A program made the position numbers and the translations under genes. Shown piece by piece: positions 8,033-17,030 of a DNA stretch of 64,000 nt (position 1 is the first letter of the stretch; each line of letters opens with the position of its first letter). Origin of the DNA: an uncultured Eubacteriales bacterium (GTDB lineage Bacteria > Bacillota > Clostridia > Oscillospirales > CAG-272); assembly GCA_934474225.1 (NCBI GenBank), contig CAKSLU010000007.1, forward strand, positions 7,916 through 71,915. The letters are read 5' to 3'. Below the pieces are notes generated by a model, which saw only the letters and a list, made by a program, of their open reading frames with translations, searched no databases and had not been told where the DNA came from.

Positions 8033-10144
8033 ATGCGCAAACTGCATACCGCCGTCCGGATCGGCGCGCTCGGCGCGCTGTTTGTCCTCATCTGCGCGGT
8101 CTACCTCGTCGTCCTCGTCAACGTGCAGATCACGGGACAGGACTACTACGATATTATTAAGGAAGAAACCACCACCCGCTATGTCAAGATTGCCGCAAAG
8201 CGCGGCGAAATCTACGATACCAACGGCAAAGCGCTGGTCATCAATACCCAAATCTACGACATCAGCCTGGAATACGGCGCGATGCCGAAGCAGGCAGCCG
8301 CCTTCAACGCGGTCATCCTCGATGTGCTTGCCGCGATTGAGGAGAGCGGCGGCGCGTACACGCCGGTTGAGGTCACCTTCCCGTTCACGGGCAGCTTTCC
8401 GAACTACGAAAAGGACGAAGAATTTTTCAAGTCCGCGACAAACAAAACCAAATACGAAGCCCTGCTCCGCCGCCTGGAGCTGGACGAATACATGGCGCCC
8501 GAGGAGCTGTTTTCCTTTCTGCGCACGCGGTACGGGCTGTCGTCTTACTCGAAGAAGACCAAGACCTACACCGACGAATACGACGCGGAGACGCTGGAGA
8601 CCCTCATGCGCATCCGCTTTGACATGGAATACCGCCAGTTCAGCCGCGTGGAGCCATATACGCTGGCGCGCGACGTGGACACAAAACTGCTGACCTATGT
8701 CAAGGAGCGCTCGATTTTGCAGGTGCTCGTCACCGAGGAGAATGCGCGCACCTATGTCTACGACGGCTATGCCTCGCACCTGCTCGGCACCATCGGCAAG
8801 ATTCCCGCCGAGAAGCTGGAAGACTATATAGAAAAGGGCTACAGCGGCGACGCCTATGTCGGCATCTCGGGCGCGGAGGCGGCATACGAGGACGTGCTGC
8901 ACGGCACGGACGGCACGCGCGCCATCGTCGAGGACAAGTACGGCAACCTGATTTCCGAATCCGTGGTCAAGGAGCCGGTCGCAGGCAGCGATGTGCGGCT
9001 GACCATTGACATCGACCTGCAGATCACCGCCGAGGACGCCCTCGCCGACAACATCCGCCTGATTCGCGAGGAGGCTGACCCGAAGCCGGGCGAACACGAC
9101 GGCGAGGACGCGCACAGCGGCGCGGTCGTCGCCACCGACCCGAACACCGGGGCGCTGCTGGCGGCTGCGTCCTACCCGACCTACCGCCTCTCGGACTACA
9201 CCGCAAACTACGCGGCGCTCGCCGCGAACGAAAACCGCCCGCTCTACAACCGCGCGCTGCTCGGCACCTACACGCCCGGCTCGACCTACAAGCCCGGCGT
9301 TGCCGCCGCCGCCCTCTCCGAGGGGGTCATCACGCGTAACACCACGATTGTGGACAAGGGTGCCTACGACTTCGGTGACTACCACCCGCGCTGCTGGATT
9401 TACCTGCGGTTCGGGCGCACGCACGGCGCGCAAAATGTCGTCGAGGCGATTCAAAACTCCTGCAACTACTTCTTCTACGAGGTGGGCAACCGCCTCGGCA
9501 TCGAAAAAATCGACGCATACAGCCGCATCTACGGCCTCGGCGAGGCGACCGGCATCGAGCTGCCCGAGTCCACCGGCATCCTCGCAGGTCCCGCCTACAG
9601 CGAGAGCACGGGCAACGTCTGGAACCCCGGCAACACCCTGCAGGCAGCCATCGGGCAGTCGGACAACATGTTCACGCCCCTGCAGCTGTCGGTCTACATC
9701 TCCACGCTGCTCTCGGGCGGCACGCGCTACCGCGCGCACATGCTCCGCAGCGTGCACGCCTACCCGTCCGGCGAGGTGCTGTCCGAGACCGCGCCCGAGG
9801 TGATGAGCGAAGTCGAGCTGGACGCAGGCATCGTCGCCACGGTCAAGTCGGCGATGAAGGACGTGGTCGAGAGCGGCTCGGCGGCGCGCATTTTCCGCGG
9901 CTACGACATCACGGTCGGCGGCAAGACCGGTACCGCACAGGTCGGCGGCGACCGCTCGGACAACGCGCTGTTCGTGGGCTTTGCCCCCTACGACAGCCCG
10001 AAAATCGTCGTCACCGTCGCCATCGAGCAGGGCGCAAACGGCACCGACGCCGCCTACACGGCAAAGGCGCTCTACGACACCTACCTCAAGGGGCAGAAAT
10101 ACGAAAAGCGGTATACCGACACCGAAACGGAGGCGGCGGAATGA
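8033..10144 (+). CDS. mrdA: Penicillin-binding protein 2 (class B transpeptidase of the elongasome)
   Basis: D,D-transpeptidase cross-linking peptidoglycan during elongation, with RodA as the glycosyltransferase partner (not in this window). 703 residues: N-terminal membrane anchor at about 10-33 (IGALGALFVLICAVYLVVLV), dimerisation domain with RGEIYDTNGKALV near 54, and a C-terminal transpeptidase domain with the three active-site motifs S417-T-Y-K420, S476-C-N478 and K631-T-G633. The catalytic Ser is S417. Start ATG after GAAAGGAGCCAAAC. It ends by overlapping nth by 4 bp (ATGA). Confidence 0.95.
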   Translation: MRKLHTAVRIGALGALFVLICAVYLVVLVNVQITGQDYYDIIKEETTTRYVKIAAKRGEIYDTNGKALVINTQIYDISLEYGAMPKQAAAFNAVILDVLAAIEESGGAYTPVEVTFPFTGSFPNYEKDEEFFKSATNKTKYEALLRRLELDEYMAPEELFSFLRTRYGLSSYSKKTKTYTDEYDAETLETLMRIRFDMEYRQFSRVEPYTLARDVDTKLLTYVKERSILQVLVTEENARTYVYDGYASHLLGTIGKIPAEKLEDYIEKGYSGDAYVGISGAEAAYEDVLHGTDGTRAIVEDKYGNLISESVVKEPVAGSDVRLTIDIDLQITAEDALADNIRLIREEADPKPGEHDGEDAHSGAVVATDPNTGALLAAASYPTYRLSDYTANYAALAANENRPLYNRALLGTYTPGSTYKPGVAAAALSEGVITRNTTIVDKGAYDFGDYHPRCWIYLRFGRTHGAQNVVEAIQNSCNYFFYEVGNRLGIEKIDAYSRIYGLGEATGIELPESTGILAGPAYSESTGNVWNPGNTLQAAIGQSDNMFTPLQLSVYISTLLSGGTRYRAHMLRSVHAYPSGEVLSETAPEVMSEVELDAGIVATVKSAMKDVVESGSAARIFRGYDITVGGKTGTAQVGGDRSDNALFVGFAPYDSPKIVVTVAIEQGANGTDAAYTAKALYDTYLKGQKYEKRYTDTETEAAE

Positions 10145-10797
10145 CGAAAAAGAACTTGGCAGCGAAGGTCGCCGCCGCGCTCGAAGCGCTCTACCCGGAC
10201 GCGATCTGCTCACTGGAATATGAGAACGAACCCTGGAAGCTGCTGATTCTCGCGCGCCTGTCGGCGCAATGTACCGACGCGCGGGTCAACATCGTGGCAA
10301 AGACGCTGTTTGTGCGCTTCCCCACGCTTGAGAGCGTGGCGAACGGTGACCTCGCGGCACTGGAAGAGACCATCAAGCCCTGCGGGTTGTATAAAACCAA
10401 GGCGAAGAGCATCAAGGAGACCGCCGAGATTCTCGTGCGGGACTACGGCGGGCGCGTGCCCGACACGATGGACGAGCTGCTTGCCCTGCCCGGCGTGGGG
10501 CGCAAAATCGCCTGCCTCATGCTCGGCGATGTGTTCGGCAAACCGCACATCGTCACCGATACACACTGCATCCGCATCTGCGGGCGGCTCGGGTTCTACC
10601 CCGAAAGTGAGAAGAATCCCGCCAAGATCGAGAAGATTCTCGACGGCTGCGTAGAAAAGCCTGTGCAGTCGGATTTCTGCCATCGCATCGTGGATTTCGG
10701 GCGGGACGTCTGCACGGCGCGCGCGCCGAAGTGCACCGCCTGCCCGATGCAAACCTTCTGCCGCCACGCTGTTGACGCGCAAGCGTCACACCGTTGA
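10141..10797 (+). CDS. nth: Endonuclease III (DNA glycosylase/AP lyase)
   Basis: Base-excision repair enzyme removing oxidised pyrimidines. 218 residues, typical. The helix-hairpin-helix LPGVGRKIA carries the catalytic Lys (K122); TDTHCIRI carries the catalytic Asp (D140); C191-X6-C198-X2-C201-X5-C207 is the 4Fe-4S site. The start overlaps the PBP2 stop. The last residues (VDAQASHR) are encoded by a run of small hairpin repeats starting at about 10771, so the natural C-terminus was probably altered by repeat DNA. Confidence 0.94.
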   Translation: MTKKNLAAKVAAALEALYPDAICSLEYENEPWKLLILARLSAQCTDARVNIVAKTLFVRFPTLESVANGDLAALEETIKPCGLYKTKAKSIKETAEILVRDYGGRVPDTMDELLALPGVGRKIACLMLGDVFGKPHIVTDTHCIRICGRLGFYPESEKNPAKIEKILDGCVEKPVQSDFCHRIVDFGRDVCTARAPKCTACPMQTFCRHAVDAQASHR

Positions 10798-10853
10798 TGC
10801 GCAGCATCACGCCGTTTGCGGCAGCGCCGCAACTTCATTTGCGCAAGCAACTC
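10771..10853. repeat. Tandem degenerate mini-hairpins at the nth 3' end
   Basis: Four successive short palindromic units of about 20 bp: GACGCGCAAGCGTC, GATGCGCAGCATC, GCGGCAGCGCCGC and TTGCGCAAGCAA, separated by CACACC/CGCC-type linkers. The first overlaps the nth stop codon. Confidence 0.75.
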
Positions 10854-10875
10854 CCTCCCTTTTGCAAAAAAATGA

Positions 10876-10904
10876 TTGCATTTGCCCCGCGCGTGGATTA
10901 TAAT
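10876..10904 (+). promoter_or_regulatory. Promoter for asnS
   Basis: TTGCAT (10876-10881), 17 bp, TATAAT (10899-10904). Initiation near 10911 would give a leader of about 195 nt that contains a whole R1 repeat. Confidence 0.75.
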
Positions 10905-10927
10905 ATATTATTATGATGTTTTCTTTC

Positions 10928-11041
10928 GGCTCCCCTGTGCAAGGGGAGCTGTCACCGATAGGTGACTGAGGGGTTGTTCCTTGGCTATGTAACAATCCCT
11001 CCGCCGCCGTTCGGCGGCACCTCCCTTTGCACAAGGGAGGC
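10928..11041. repeat. R1 structured repeat in the asnS 5' leader
   Basis: Canonical 114-bp R1: GGCTCCCC/GGGGAGC, TCACCGATAGGTGA, GAGGGGTTGT pairing with ACAATCCCTC, GCCGCCGTTCGGCGGC and CCTCCCTT/AAGGGAGG. It lies between the mapped promoter and the asnS start. Confidence 0.85.
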
Positions 11042-11104
11042 TCCATTCCTCCCCCCCGTTCTAACCTTAAAAAATCTATCTATATATACAGTGAGGATTT
11101 CAAA

Positions 11105-12499
11105 ATGCAGCGGACACAAATCAAAAGCATTTATCTCGCCGAAAAAGACTACGACGGCAAGGCGCTCACCGTTTGCGGCTGGGCGCGCTCCATTCGCGCC
11201 AGCAACGCCTTCGGCTTTATCGAGCTGAACGACGGCAGCTGCTCGGGGAACCTGCAGGTCGTCTTTGAGGCCGACAAACTCCAAAACTACACCGAGATCG
11301 CCAAGCAGAACGTCGGCGCGGCGCTCGTCGTGCACGGCACGCTGGTGCTGACCCCCGATGCCAAGCAGCCCTTTGAGCTGAAGGCGGACGCGGTCGAAGT
11401 GGAGGGCATTTCCACCCCCGAATACCCGCTTCAGAAGAAGAAGCACTCCTTCGAGTTCCTGCGCACCATCGCGCACCTGCGCCCGCGCGCCAACACCTTC
11501 AACGCGGTCTTCCGCGTCCGCAGTGAGTGCGCGTTCGCCATCCATGAGTTCTTCAACTCCCGCGGCTTTGTCTATGTCAACACGCCTATTATCACCACCT
11601 CGGACTGTGAGGGCGCGGGCGAAATGTTCCGCGTGACCTCGCTCGACCTCGACAACCTGCCGAAGAACGAGGACGGCAGCGTCAACTACGCCGAGGACTT
11701 CTTCGGCAAGCCGACCAGCCTGACTGTCTCCGGTCAGCTCAACGCCGAGTGCTTTGCCCTCGCGTTCGGCAATGTCTACACCTTCGGGCCGACCTTCCGC
11801 GCCGAGCGCTCCAACACGCAGCGCCACGCCGCCGAGTTCTGGATGATGGAGCCCGAGATGGCGTTTGCCGACCTCGAGGACGACATGGAGATCGCCGAGG
11901 CGATGATCAAGCACGTCGTCCGCCATGTCATGGCAACCTGCAAGCAGGAGCTTGCGTTCTTCAACCAGTTCTTCGACAACACGCTGCTTGAAAGACTGCA
12001 AAACCTCGTGGACAACGACTTCGGCAGAGTTACCTACACCGAGGCGATCCGTCTGCTCGAGGAGAGCGGCAACAAGTTTGACTACCCGGTCTCCTGGGGC
12101 ATCGACCTGCAGACCGAGCATGAGCGCTACCTCACCGAGAAGATTTTCGGCAAGCCGGTGTTCGTCACCGACTACCCGCGCGAAATCAAGGCGTTCTACA
12201 TGCGCCAGAACGAGGACGGCAAGACCGTCGCCGCGATGGATATGCTCGTCCCCGGCGTCGGCGAACTGATCGGCGGTTCGCAGCGCGAGGAGCGCCTCGA
12301 CATGCTGCTTGCCGCGATGAAGAACTTCGGCCTCAAGGAAGAAGACTACAGCTGGTATCTCGACCTGCGCCGCTTCGGCAGTGCGAAGCACGCGGGCTTC
12401 GGCCTCGGCTTTGAGCGCCTCGTGATGTACATCACCGGCGTCTCCAACATCCGCGACGTCGAGGCATTCCCGAGAACGACCGGCTCGGCTGATTTTTAA
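11105..12499 (+). CDS. asnS: Asparaginyl-tRNA synthetase
   Basis: Class II aminoacyl-tRNA synthetase charging tRNA-Asn. 464 residues, typical. N-terminal OB-fold anticodon-binding domain ([23 protein letters not shown]), then the class IIb catalytic core: motif 2 around [16 protein letters not shown] and motif 3 around [15 protein letters not shown] near the C-terminus, with [16 protein letters not shown] as the characteristic ending. The start at 11105 follows GTGAGGATTTCAAA; the upstream in-frame ATG (11027) lies in repeat DNA. The aminotransferase gene follows after 33 bp. Confidence 0.96.
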   Translation: MQRTQIKSIYLAEKDYDGKALTVCGWARSIRASNAFGFIELNDGSCSGNLQVVFEADKLQNYTEIAKQNVGAALVVHGTLVLTPDAKQPFELKADAVEVEGISTPEYPLQKKKHSFEFLRTIAHLRPRANTFNAVFRVRSECAFAIHEFFNSRGFVYVNTPIITTSDCEGAGEMFRVTSLDLDNLPKNEDGSVNYAEDFFGKPTSLTVSGQLNAECFALAFGNVYTFGPTFRAERSNTQRHAAEFWMMEPEMAFADLEDDMEIAEAMIKHVVRHVMATCKQELAFFNQFFDNTLLERLQNLVDNDFGRVTYTEAIRLLEESGNKFDYPVSWGIDLQTEHERYLTEKIFGKPVFVTDYPREIKAFYMRQNEDGKTVAAMDMLVPGVGELIGGSQREERLDMLLAAMKNFGLKEEDYSWYLDLRRFGSAKHAGFGLGFERLVMYITGVSNIRDVEAFPRTTGSADF

Positions 12500-12532
12500 G
12501 CCGACCCCACCATCCGACCCCAAAGGAGCATT

Positions 12533-13813
12533 ATGAAATACGCAGATCTTTCCATTGAAGAAAAGAAAGAACAGCTGAAGCGCGCGCAGATTGAGTTTGA
12601 CTGTCTCTGCAAGCTGAAGCTGTCGCTCGACCTCTCGCGCGGCAAGCCGATCGGCGAACAGCTCGACCTGTCGAATGAACTGTTCACCATCCTCACCGGC
12701 GAGCACGGCGACTACATCGGCGAGCGCGGGTTCGACTACCGCAACTACGGCTGCCTCGACGGCATTCCCGAGGCGAAGGCGCTGTTTGCCGAGCTGCTCG
12801 AAGTCCCGGCGGAGCAGGTTTTCGTCGGCGGCAACTCGAGCCTGAATATGATTTACGACGCGCTCACGCGGCTCATGCTGCACGGCGCGCCCGGCGTGGA
12901 GGAGCCGTGGTGCAAGCTGGACAAAGTCAAGTTCATCTGCCCCGCCCCCGGCTATGACCGCCACTTCGGCATGCTGGAATCGCTCGGCATCGAGATGATC
13001 ACGGTGGAGTATCTCGCAGACGGTCAGCCCGACATTGAGCGCATCGAGGAACTTGCGCGTGACCCCGCAGTCAAGGGCATCATCTGCGTGCCGAAATATT
13101 CCAACCCGACCGGCGCGACCTATTCGCGCGAAGTCGTGCGCCGTCTCGCCAAGATGGAGTGCGCCGCGCCCGACTTCCGCATCATCTGGGACAACGCCTA
13201 CTGCGTGCACGACATCTACAGCGAGGAAAAGCTGGCGAATATCTTTGAATTTGCACAGCGCTACGGCACCGAGGACCGCATCCTTGCCTTCACCTCGACC
13301 TCGAAGATGACCTTCCCCGGCAGCGGCGTCGCCGCGATGGCGCTTTCGCCCGCCAATATGGCGCAGGCGAAGAAGCTCATCGGCATCCAGACCATCAGCT
13401 TTGACAAGCTGAATCAGCTGCGCCATGTCCGCTATCTGCAAAACGCCGCGCATGTGCATGAGATTATGCAGCGCCATGCCGACATCATCCGCCCGAAGTT
13501 TGACATCGTGTTTGAGGCGCTCGAAGCAGAGCTCGGCGGGCTGGGCATCGCCTCCTGGACAAAGCCGAATGGCGGCTATTTCATCAGCCTGACGCTGATG
13601 AACGGCTGCGCCAAGCGCGTCTGGTCGCTGATGCGGCAGGCGGGCGTCGTCCTCACCGGCGCGGGCGCGACCTACCCCTACGGCAAGGACCCGCGCGACG
13701 CCAATCTGCGTCTCGCGCCCACCTATTCTCCCGCGCACGAACTGGAGGTCTGCATTCAGGCGCTCTCCGCCTGCGTCCGCCTCGCCTCGCTCGAAAAAAT
13801 GCTTGCGGAGTAA
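12533..13813 (+). CDS. PLP-dependent aminotransferase, aspartate aminotransferase class Ic-like
   Basis: Fold-type I aminotransferase of the family once called Aminotran_MocR, now associated with class Ic aspartate aminotransferases; the predicted reaction is aspartate plus 2-oxoglutarate to oxaloacetate plus glutamate. 426 residues. Diagnostic: LDLSRGKP near residue 35, FVGGNSSLNMIYDA near 100, YSNPTGATYS near 190, IIWDNAYCVHD near 220, and TSTSKMTFPGSG near 257 with the PLP-binding Lys. Linked to asnS (33 bp), which fits aspartate/asparagine metabolism. It ends at a strong terminator. Confidence 0.87.
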   Translation: MKYADLSIEEKKEQLKRAQIEFDCLCKLKLSLDLSRGKPIGEQLDLSNELFTILTGEHGDYIGERGFDYRNYGCLDGIPEAKALFAELLEVPAEQVFVGGNSSLNMIYDALTRLMLHGAPGVEEPWCKLDKVKFICPAPGYDRHFGMLESLGIEMITVEYLADGQPDIERIEELARDPAVKGIICVPKYSNPTGATYSREVVRRLAKMECAAPDFRIIWDNAYCVHDIYSEEKLANIFEFAQRYGTEDRILAFTSTSKMTFPGSGVAAMALSPANMAQAKKLIGIQTISFDKLNQLRHVRYLQNAAHVHEIMQRHADIIRPKFDIVFEALEAELGGLGIASWTKPNGGYFISLTLMNGCAKRVWSLMRQAGVVLTGAGATYPYGKDPRDANLRLAPTYSPAHELEVCIQALSACVRLASLEKMLAE

Positions 13814-13830
13814 GGATTTGTACATCAAAA

Positions 13831-13863
13831 AGCAGCTTCAACCTTGGTTGAAGCTGCTTTTTT
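13831..13863 (+). terminator. Rho-independent terminator after the aminotransferase
   Basis: AGCAGCTTCAAC (13831-13842), loop CTTG, GTTGAAGCTGCT (13847-13858), then TTTTT. Perfect 12-bp stem. Confidence 0.92.
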
Positions 13864-13903
13864 ACGATGTTGGCGGCGCGTAGTGGGCGAATCGCCGCAA
13901 AAC

Positions 13904-14036
13904 GCGGCGGGAGACAAGCCCCCGCCCTACGGCAAAACGGTTTTCCATGCGCAAAACCCATACCAAACCTGTAGGGGCGACCATTGGTCGCCCGTTTTTG
14001 CTCTGTGCACAGCGGGCGACCGATGGTCGCCCCTAC
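13904..14036. repeat. R5 plus complete R4 module
   Basis: R5 (13904-13932) ends CCCTACGG. R4 (13971-14036) has two inverted halves, GGGCGACCATTGGTCGCCC and GGGCGACCGATGGTCGCCC, bounded by GTAGGG and CCCTAC. The 14037-14080 stretch shows nothing else. Confidence 0.85.
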
Positions 14037-14080
14037 AAGTATGCAAAGAAATTGCTCTGCGGATCCGTCTCCACGCAAAA

Positions 14081-14107
14081 AAAGCCGCCCGGTGGGCGGC
14101 TTTTTGT
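14081..14107 (-). terminator. Terminator after ackA
   Basis: GCCGCCC (14084-14090), loop GGT, GGGCGGC (14094-14100), flanked by A and T runs, so it can work in both directions. On the minus strand it lies just after the ackA stop. Confidence 0.88.
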
Positions 14108-14117
14108 CTATCTTCTG

Positions 14118-15329
14118 TTACAGCGCCTTCACGATGTGCTCGGTATCCGATGCGATGACAAGCTCCTCGTTGGTGGGGATCATGAAGACCCTGACCTTTG
14201 AGGTCGGCTTGGAAATCTCGGTGGCGGTCAGCGGGCGGGGCAGGTTTGCATTGTGCTCCGCGTCAAACTCAACGCCGAAATAGCCCAGCTGCGAGCAGAC
14301 GCTCTCGCGCATCTCCCAGTCGTTCTCGCCGATGCCTGCCGTGAAGACGATGGCATCGAGGCCGCCCATCGCTGCGGTGTACGCGCCGATGAACTTGCGG
14401 ATCTGGTAGGAGACGATGTCCAGCGCGAGCTTGGCGCGCTTGTTGCCCGCCTTGGCTGCGGCGGAAACATCGCGGCAGTCGGACGAAATGCCGGACACGC
14501 CGAGGAAGCCGCACTTCTTGTTCATGTACTCGTTCATCTCATCGGCGTTCATGCCGGTCTTGTTCATGATGTAGGGGACGATAGCGGGGTCAATGTCGCC
14601 GCAGCGCGTGCCCATTTCAATGCCGGCGAGGGGCGTGAAGCCCATCGAGGTATCCAGCACCTTGCCGTCCTTGACAGCCGAGATGGACGAGCCGTTGCCG
14701 AGGTGGCAGGTGACGATCTTCGTGCCCTCTGCCTTGCCGCCGAGCAGCTTGATGCACTCGCCGGAGACATAGCGGTGGGACGTGCCGTGCGCACCGTAGC
14801 GGCGGACGGCATACTTCTCATACATATCGTAGCTGACGGGGTACACATAGGCATAGTCGGGCATGGACGCCGTGTGGAACGCGGTGTCAAACACGAGAAC
14901 CTGGGGCGTCTTGGGCATTGCGGCGAGGCAGCCCTGGATACCCATGATGTGCGCGCCGGTGTGCAGGGGCGCGAGGTCGCGGCAGAGTTCGAGCTTTGCC
15001 AGCACTTCATCGGTGAGCAGCACCGACTCCGAGAAATAAGCGCCGCCGTGGACGATGCGGTGACCGACCGCCTCGATCTCGTCCATGCTCTTCACCGAGC
15101 CGTACTCGGCGCTGAGCAGCGCGTCGATGACGATTTTGGTGGCGACGGTGTGGTTGGGCATCGCGATTTCCTTCTCGTAGACCGCGCCGGTCTCGAGGTT
15201 CTGATGCTTGATTTTGCCGTCGATGCCGATACGCTCGCAGAGACCCTTCGCGCGGACAACGCCCGCGGTCGTGTCAAACAGCTGATACTTCAGCGAGCTG
15301 GAGCCTGCGTTTACAACGAGTACATTCAT
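14118..15329 (-). CDS. ackA: Acetate kinase
   Basis: Converts acetyl phosphate plus ADP to acetate plus ATP, the substrate-level phosphorylation step of acetate fermentation. 403 residues, typical of the ASKHA-fold enzyme: N-terminal VLVNAGSSSLKYQLFD (family signature 1), HRIVHGG near residue 120, FDTAFH near 150, GAHGTSHRYV near 178, HLGNGSSISAVKDGKV near 207 and FTAGIGEN near 330. No phosphotransacetylase gene is in the window. The start is preceded by ATTTTCGGAGGATTCTTTTC and a promoter at 15369-15397. It diverges from tmcAL, which also uses acetate. Confidence 0.97.
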   Translation of the reverse strand: MNVLVVNAGSSSLKYQLFDTTAGVVRAKGLCERIGIDGKIKHQNLETGAVYEKEIAMPNHTVATKIVIDALLSAEYGSVKSMDEIEAVGHRIVHGGAYFSESVLLTDEVLAKLELCRDLAPLHTGAHIMGIQGCLAAMPKTPQVLVFDTAFHTASMPDYAYVYPVSYDMYEKYAVRRYGAHGTSHRYVSGECIKLLGGKAEGTKIVTCHLGNGSSISAVKDGKVLDTSMGFTPLAGIEMGTRCGDIDPAIVPYIMNKTGMNADEMNEYMNKKCGFLGVSGISSDCRDVSAAAKAGNKRAKLALDIVSYQIRKFIGAYTAAMGGLDAIVFTAGIGENDWEMRESVCSQLGYFGVEFDAEHNANLPRPLTATEISKPTSKVRVFMIPTNEELVIASDTEHIVKAL

Positions 15330-15368
15330 GAAAAGAATCCTCCGAAAATAATGTCGTTTAACTCTTCT

Positions 15369-15397
15369 ATTATACGCCCCATTTTCGACAAATTCAA
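15369..15397 (-). promoter_or_regulatory. Promoter for ackA
   Basis: Minus strand TTGAAT (15397-15392), 17 bp, TATAAT (15374-15369), about 40 bp before the start codon. Confidence 0.7.
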
Positions 15398-15447
15398 GAA
15401 GGCGCGCACATATTTTTGAAAGAAGGGTGAAAATTTTCCCGCCGCGC

Positions 15448-15476
15448 TTGCGACGCCGCCGGAAAAGTGGTAAAAT
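15448..15476 (+). promoter_or_regulatory. Probable promoter for the tmcAL operon
   Basis: TTGCGA (15448-15453), 17 bp, TAAAAT (15471-15476). The tmcAL start lies 380 bp downstream, so the leader would contain R1, R5, R6 and an R8 fragment. Confidence 0.5.
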
Positions 15477-15536
15477 GGGAGGGAGAGAAATGGAGTTTTG
15501 GCTTCCCTATCCTTGCACGGGGCACAGCGCGCTTTC

Positions 15537-15805
15537 GGCTCCCCTGTGCAAGGGGAGCTGCCGCCGAATGGCGGCTGAGGGGTTGTATCTTTGCTCTGTA
15601 ACAATCCCTCCGTCGGCTACGCCGACACCTCCCTTTGCACAAGGGAGGCTTTATGCGGCGGGAGGCAGACGGTGCCCTACGGTGTGTACACAGTACCCGC
15701 AAATCCGGTAGGGGTCGGCGCCCTCGACGACCCGACCGTGCGCAATCTATTTATGGCTCCTCCTGACGGGGGAGCTGTCGCCGAACGGCGACTGAGGGAG
15801 AGATA
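15537..15805. repeat. R1, R5, R6 and truncated S1-type element upstream of tmcAL
   Basis: R1 (15537-15649; P4 helix GTCGGCTACGCCGAC), R5 (15654-15692), R6 left half (15706-15735), then the left half only of an S1-type element (15755-15805, CTCCTGACGGGGGAG and TCGCCGAACGGCGA helices). Confidence 0.8.
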
Positions 15806-15855
15806 CCCGCTGAGCATAAATGTTCAGTCAACGATGAGGGAACAAGGAGGACGCC

Positions 15856-17028
15856 ATGCTGGCTGCGATCATCTGCGAATACAACCCGTTTCATGCGGGA
15901 CACGCCTACATGGTGGGCGAGGTGCGGCGCGCACTCGGCGCGGACGTGACCGTCGCCGCCGTGATGGGCGGCATCTTCTCCCAGCGCGGCGAACCCTACA
16001 TCGCGCCGCCGCACTACCGCGCGGCTGCCGCCGTCGCGGGCGGCTGCGACCTCGTTTTGGAGCTCCCCTACCCCTACTCGGCGGCGCGCGCCGCCGACTT
16101 TGCCCGCGCGGGCGTGGAAATCGCCGCCGCCATCGGCGCGGATGTGCTGGCGTTCGGCAGTGAAGTCGGCGACCTTGCCGCGCTTGAAGCGCGCCGCGCG
16201 CGCCTCGACAGTGCCGAACTGCGCGCCCGCGCGGCGGCGCTTGCCGCCGAAGACCGCGCGCTTGGGCTGACCCGCGCGACGGCGCTTGCCTATGCCGAAC
16301 GCTACGGCGAAGACGACCTCGCCGCGCCGAACGACATTCTCGCCGTGGAATATCTGCGCGCGCTTGCGCGCCTCGAGCGCGAAATCGAACCGCTGGTGAT
16401 TCCGCGCGTGGGCGCGTATCACGGCGGCACGGACGGCTACCCCTCCGCGTCCGAACTGCGCCGCGGCTTTGCCACGCACGGCATCGCCGCTTTTGCGGGC
16501 AAAATGCCGGACGGCGCGCTTGCGGCGTTCCGCGCCGCCGCCGATGCGGGGCTCTGCCCGGCGGACGCCGAGCGACTGGCGCCCGCCGTCCTGCTGCGCC
16601 TTGCGGTGCTTGCGGACGACCGCGCCGCACAGGAAAACCTCGCGGGCGACCGCGCGGCGCTTGAGCGGCTGCTTGCCGCCGCACCGGGGGCGCGCACGCT
16701 GTCCGAACTCTTCTGCACAGCGGCATCCAAGCGCACGACCGACGCATCGCTCCGCCGTGCGGCGCTCTACGCGCTGCTCGGCACGACGGCGGACGAAATC
16801 GCCGCGCCTGCCGCCTACACCCGCCTGCTTGCCGCCAACGCACGCGGCTGTGCCGCACTCGGCGGCGCGCGGAACGGCTTTGTGCTGACGAAGCCCGCCG
16901 ATGCGGGGAAACTCCGGGACGGCGGCGCGCAGTTTGCCAAAACCGCGACGGCGGAGCGCGCGTTTGCGCTCTGTTTTGCCGGGAAGTACGACTATCTGCG
17001 CACATCGCCGACGATTGTGAGGGACTGA
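15856..17028 (+). CDS. tmcAL: tRNA(Met) cytidine acetate ligase
   Basis: Makes N4-acetylcytidine at the wobble position of elongator tRNA-Met from acetate and ATP, through acetyl-AMP. 390 residues, as in B. subtilis TmcAL (YlbM). The N-terminal nucleotidyltransferase fold has IICEYNPFHAGHAY with the HxGH motif; VMGGIFSQRGEPYI and LELPYPYSAARAADFARAG match the family, as does LAFGSEVGD. It is very Ala-rich. Start ATG after ACAAGGAGGACGCC. The DUF1294 gene follows 2 bp after the stop. Sharing a divergent region with ackA fits a link to acetate supply, but that is inference. Confidence 0.9.
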   Translation: MLAAIICEYNPFHAGHAYMVGEVRRALGADVTVAAVMGGIFSQRGEPYIAPPHYRAAAAVAGGCDLVLELPYPYSAARAADFARAGVEIAAAIGADVLAFGSEVGDLAALEARRARLDSAELRARAAALAAEDRALGLTRATALAYAERYGEDDLAAPNDILAVEYLRALARLEREIEPLVIPRVGAYHGGTDGYPSASELRRGFATHGIAAFAGKMPDGALAAFRAAADAGLCPADAERLAPAVLLRLAVLADDRAAQENLAGDRAALERLLAAAPGARTLSELFCTAASKRTTDASLRRAALYALLGTTADEIAAPAAYTRLLAANARGCAALGGARNGFVLTKPADAGKLRDGGAQFAKTATAERAFALCFAGKYDYLRTSPTIVRD

Positions 17029-17030
17029 CC

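Noticed and set aside
10904..11104. T-box leader before asnS
   Set aside because: No T-box core sequence or specifier loop was found; the leader is explained by the R1 repeat.
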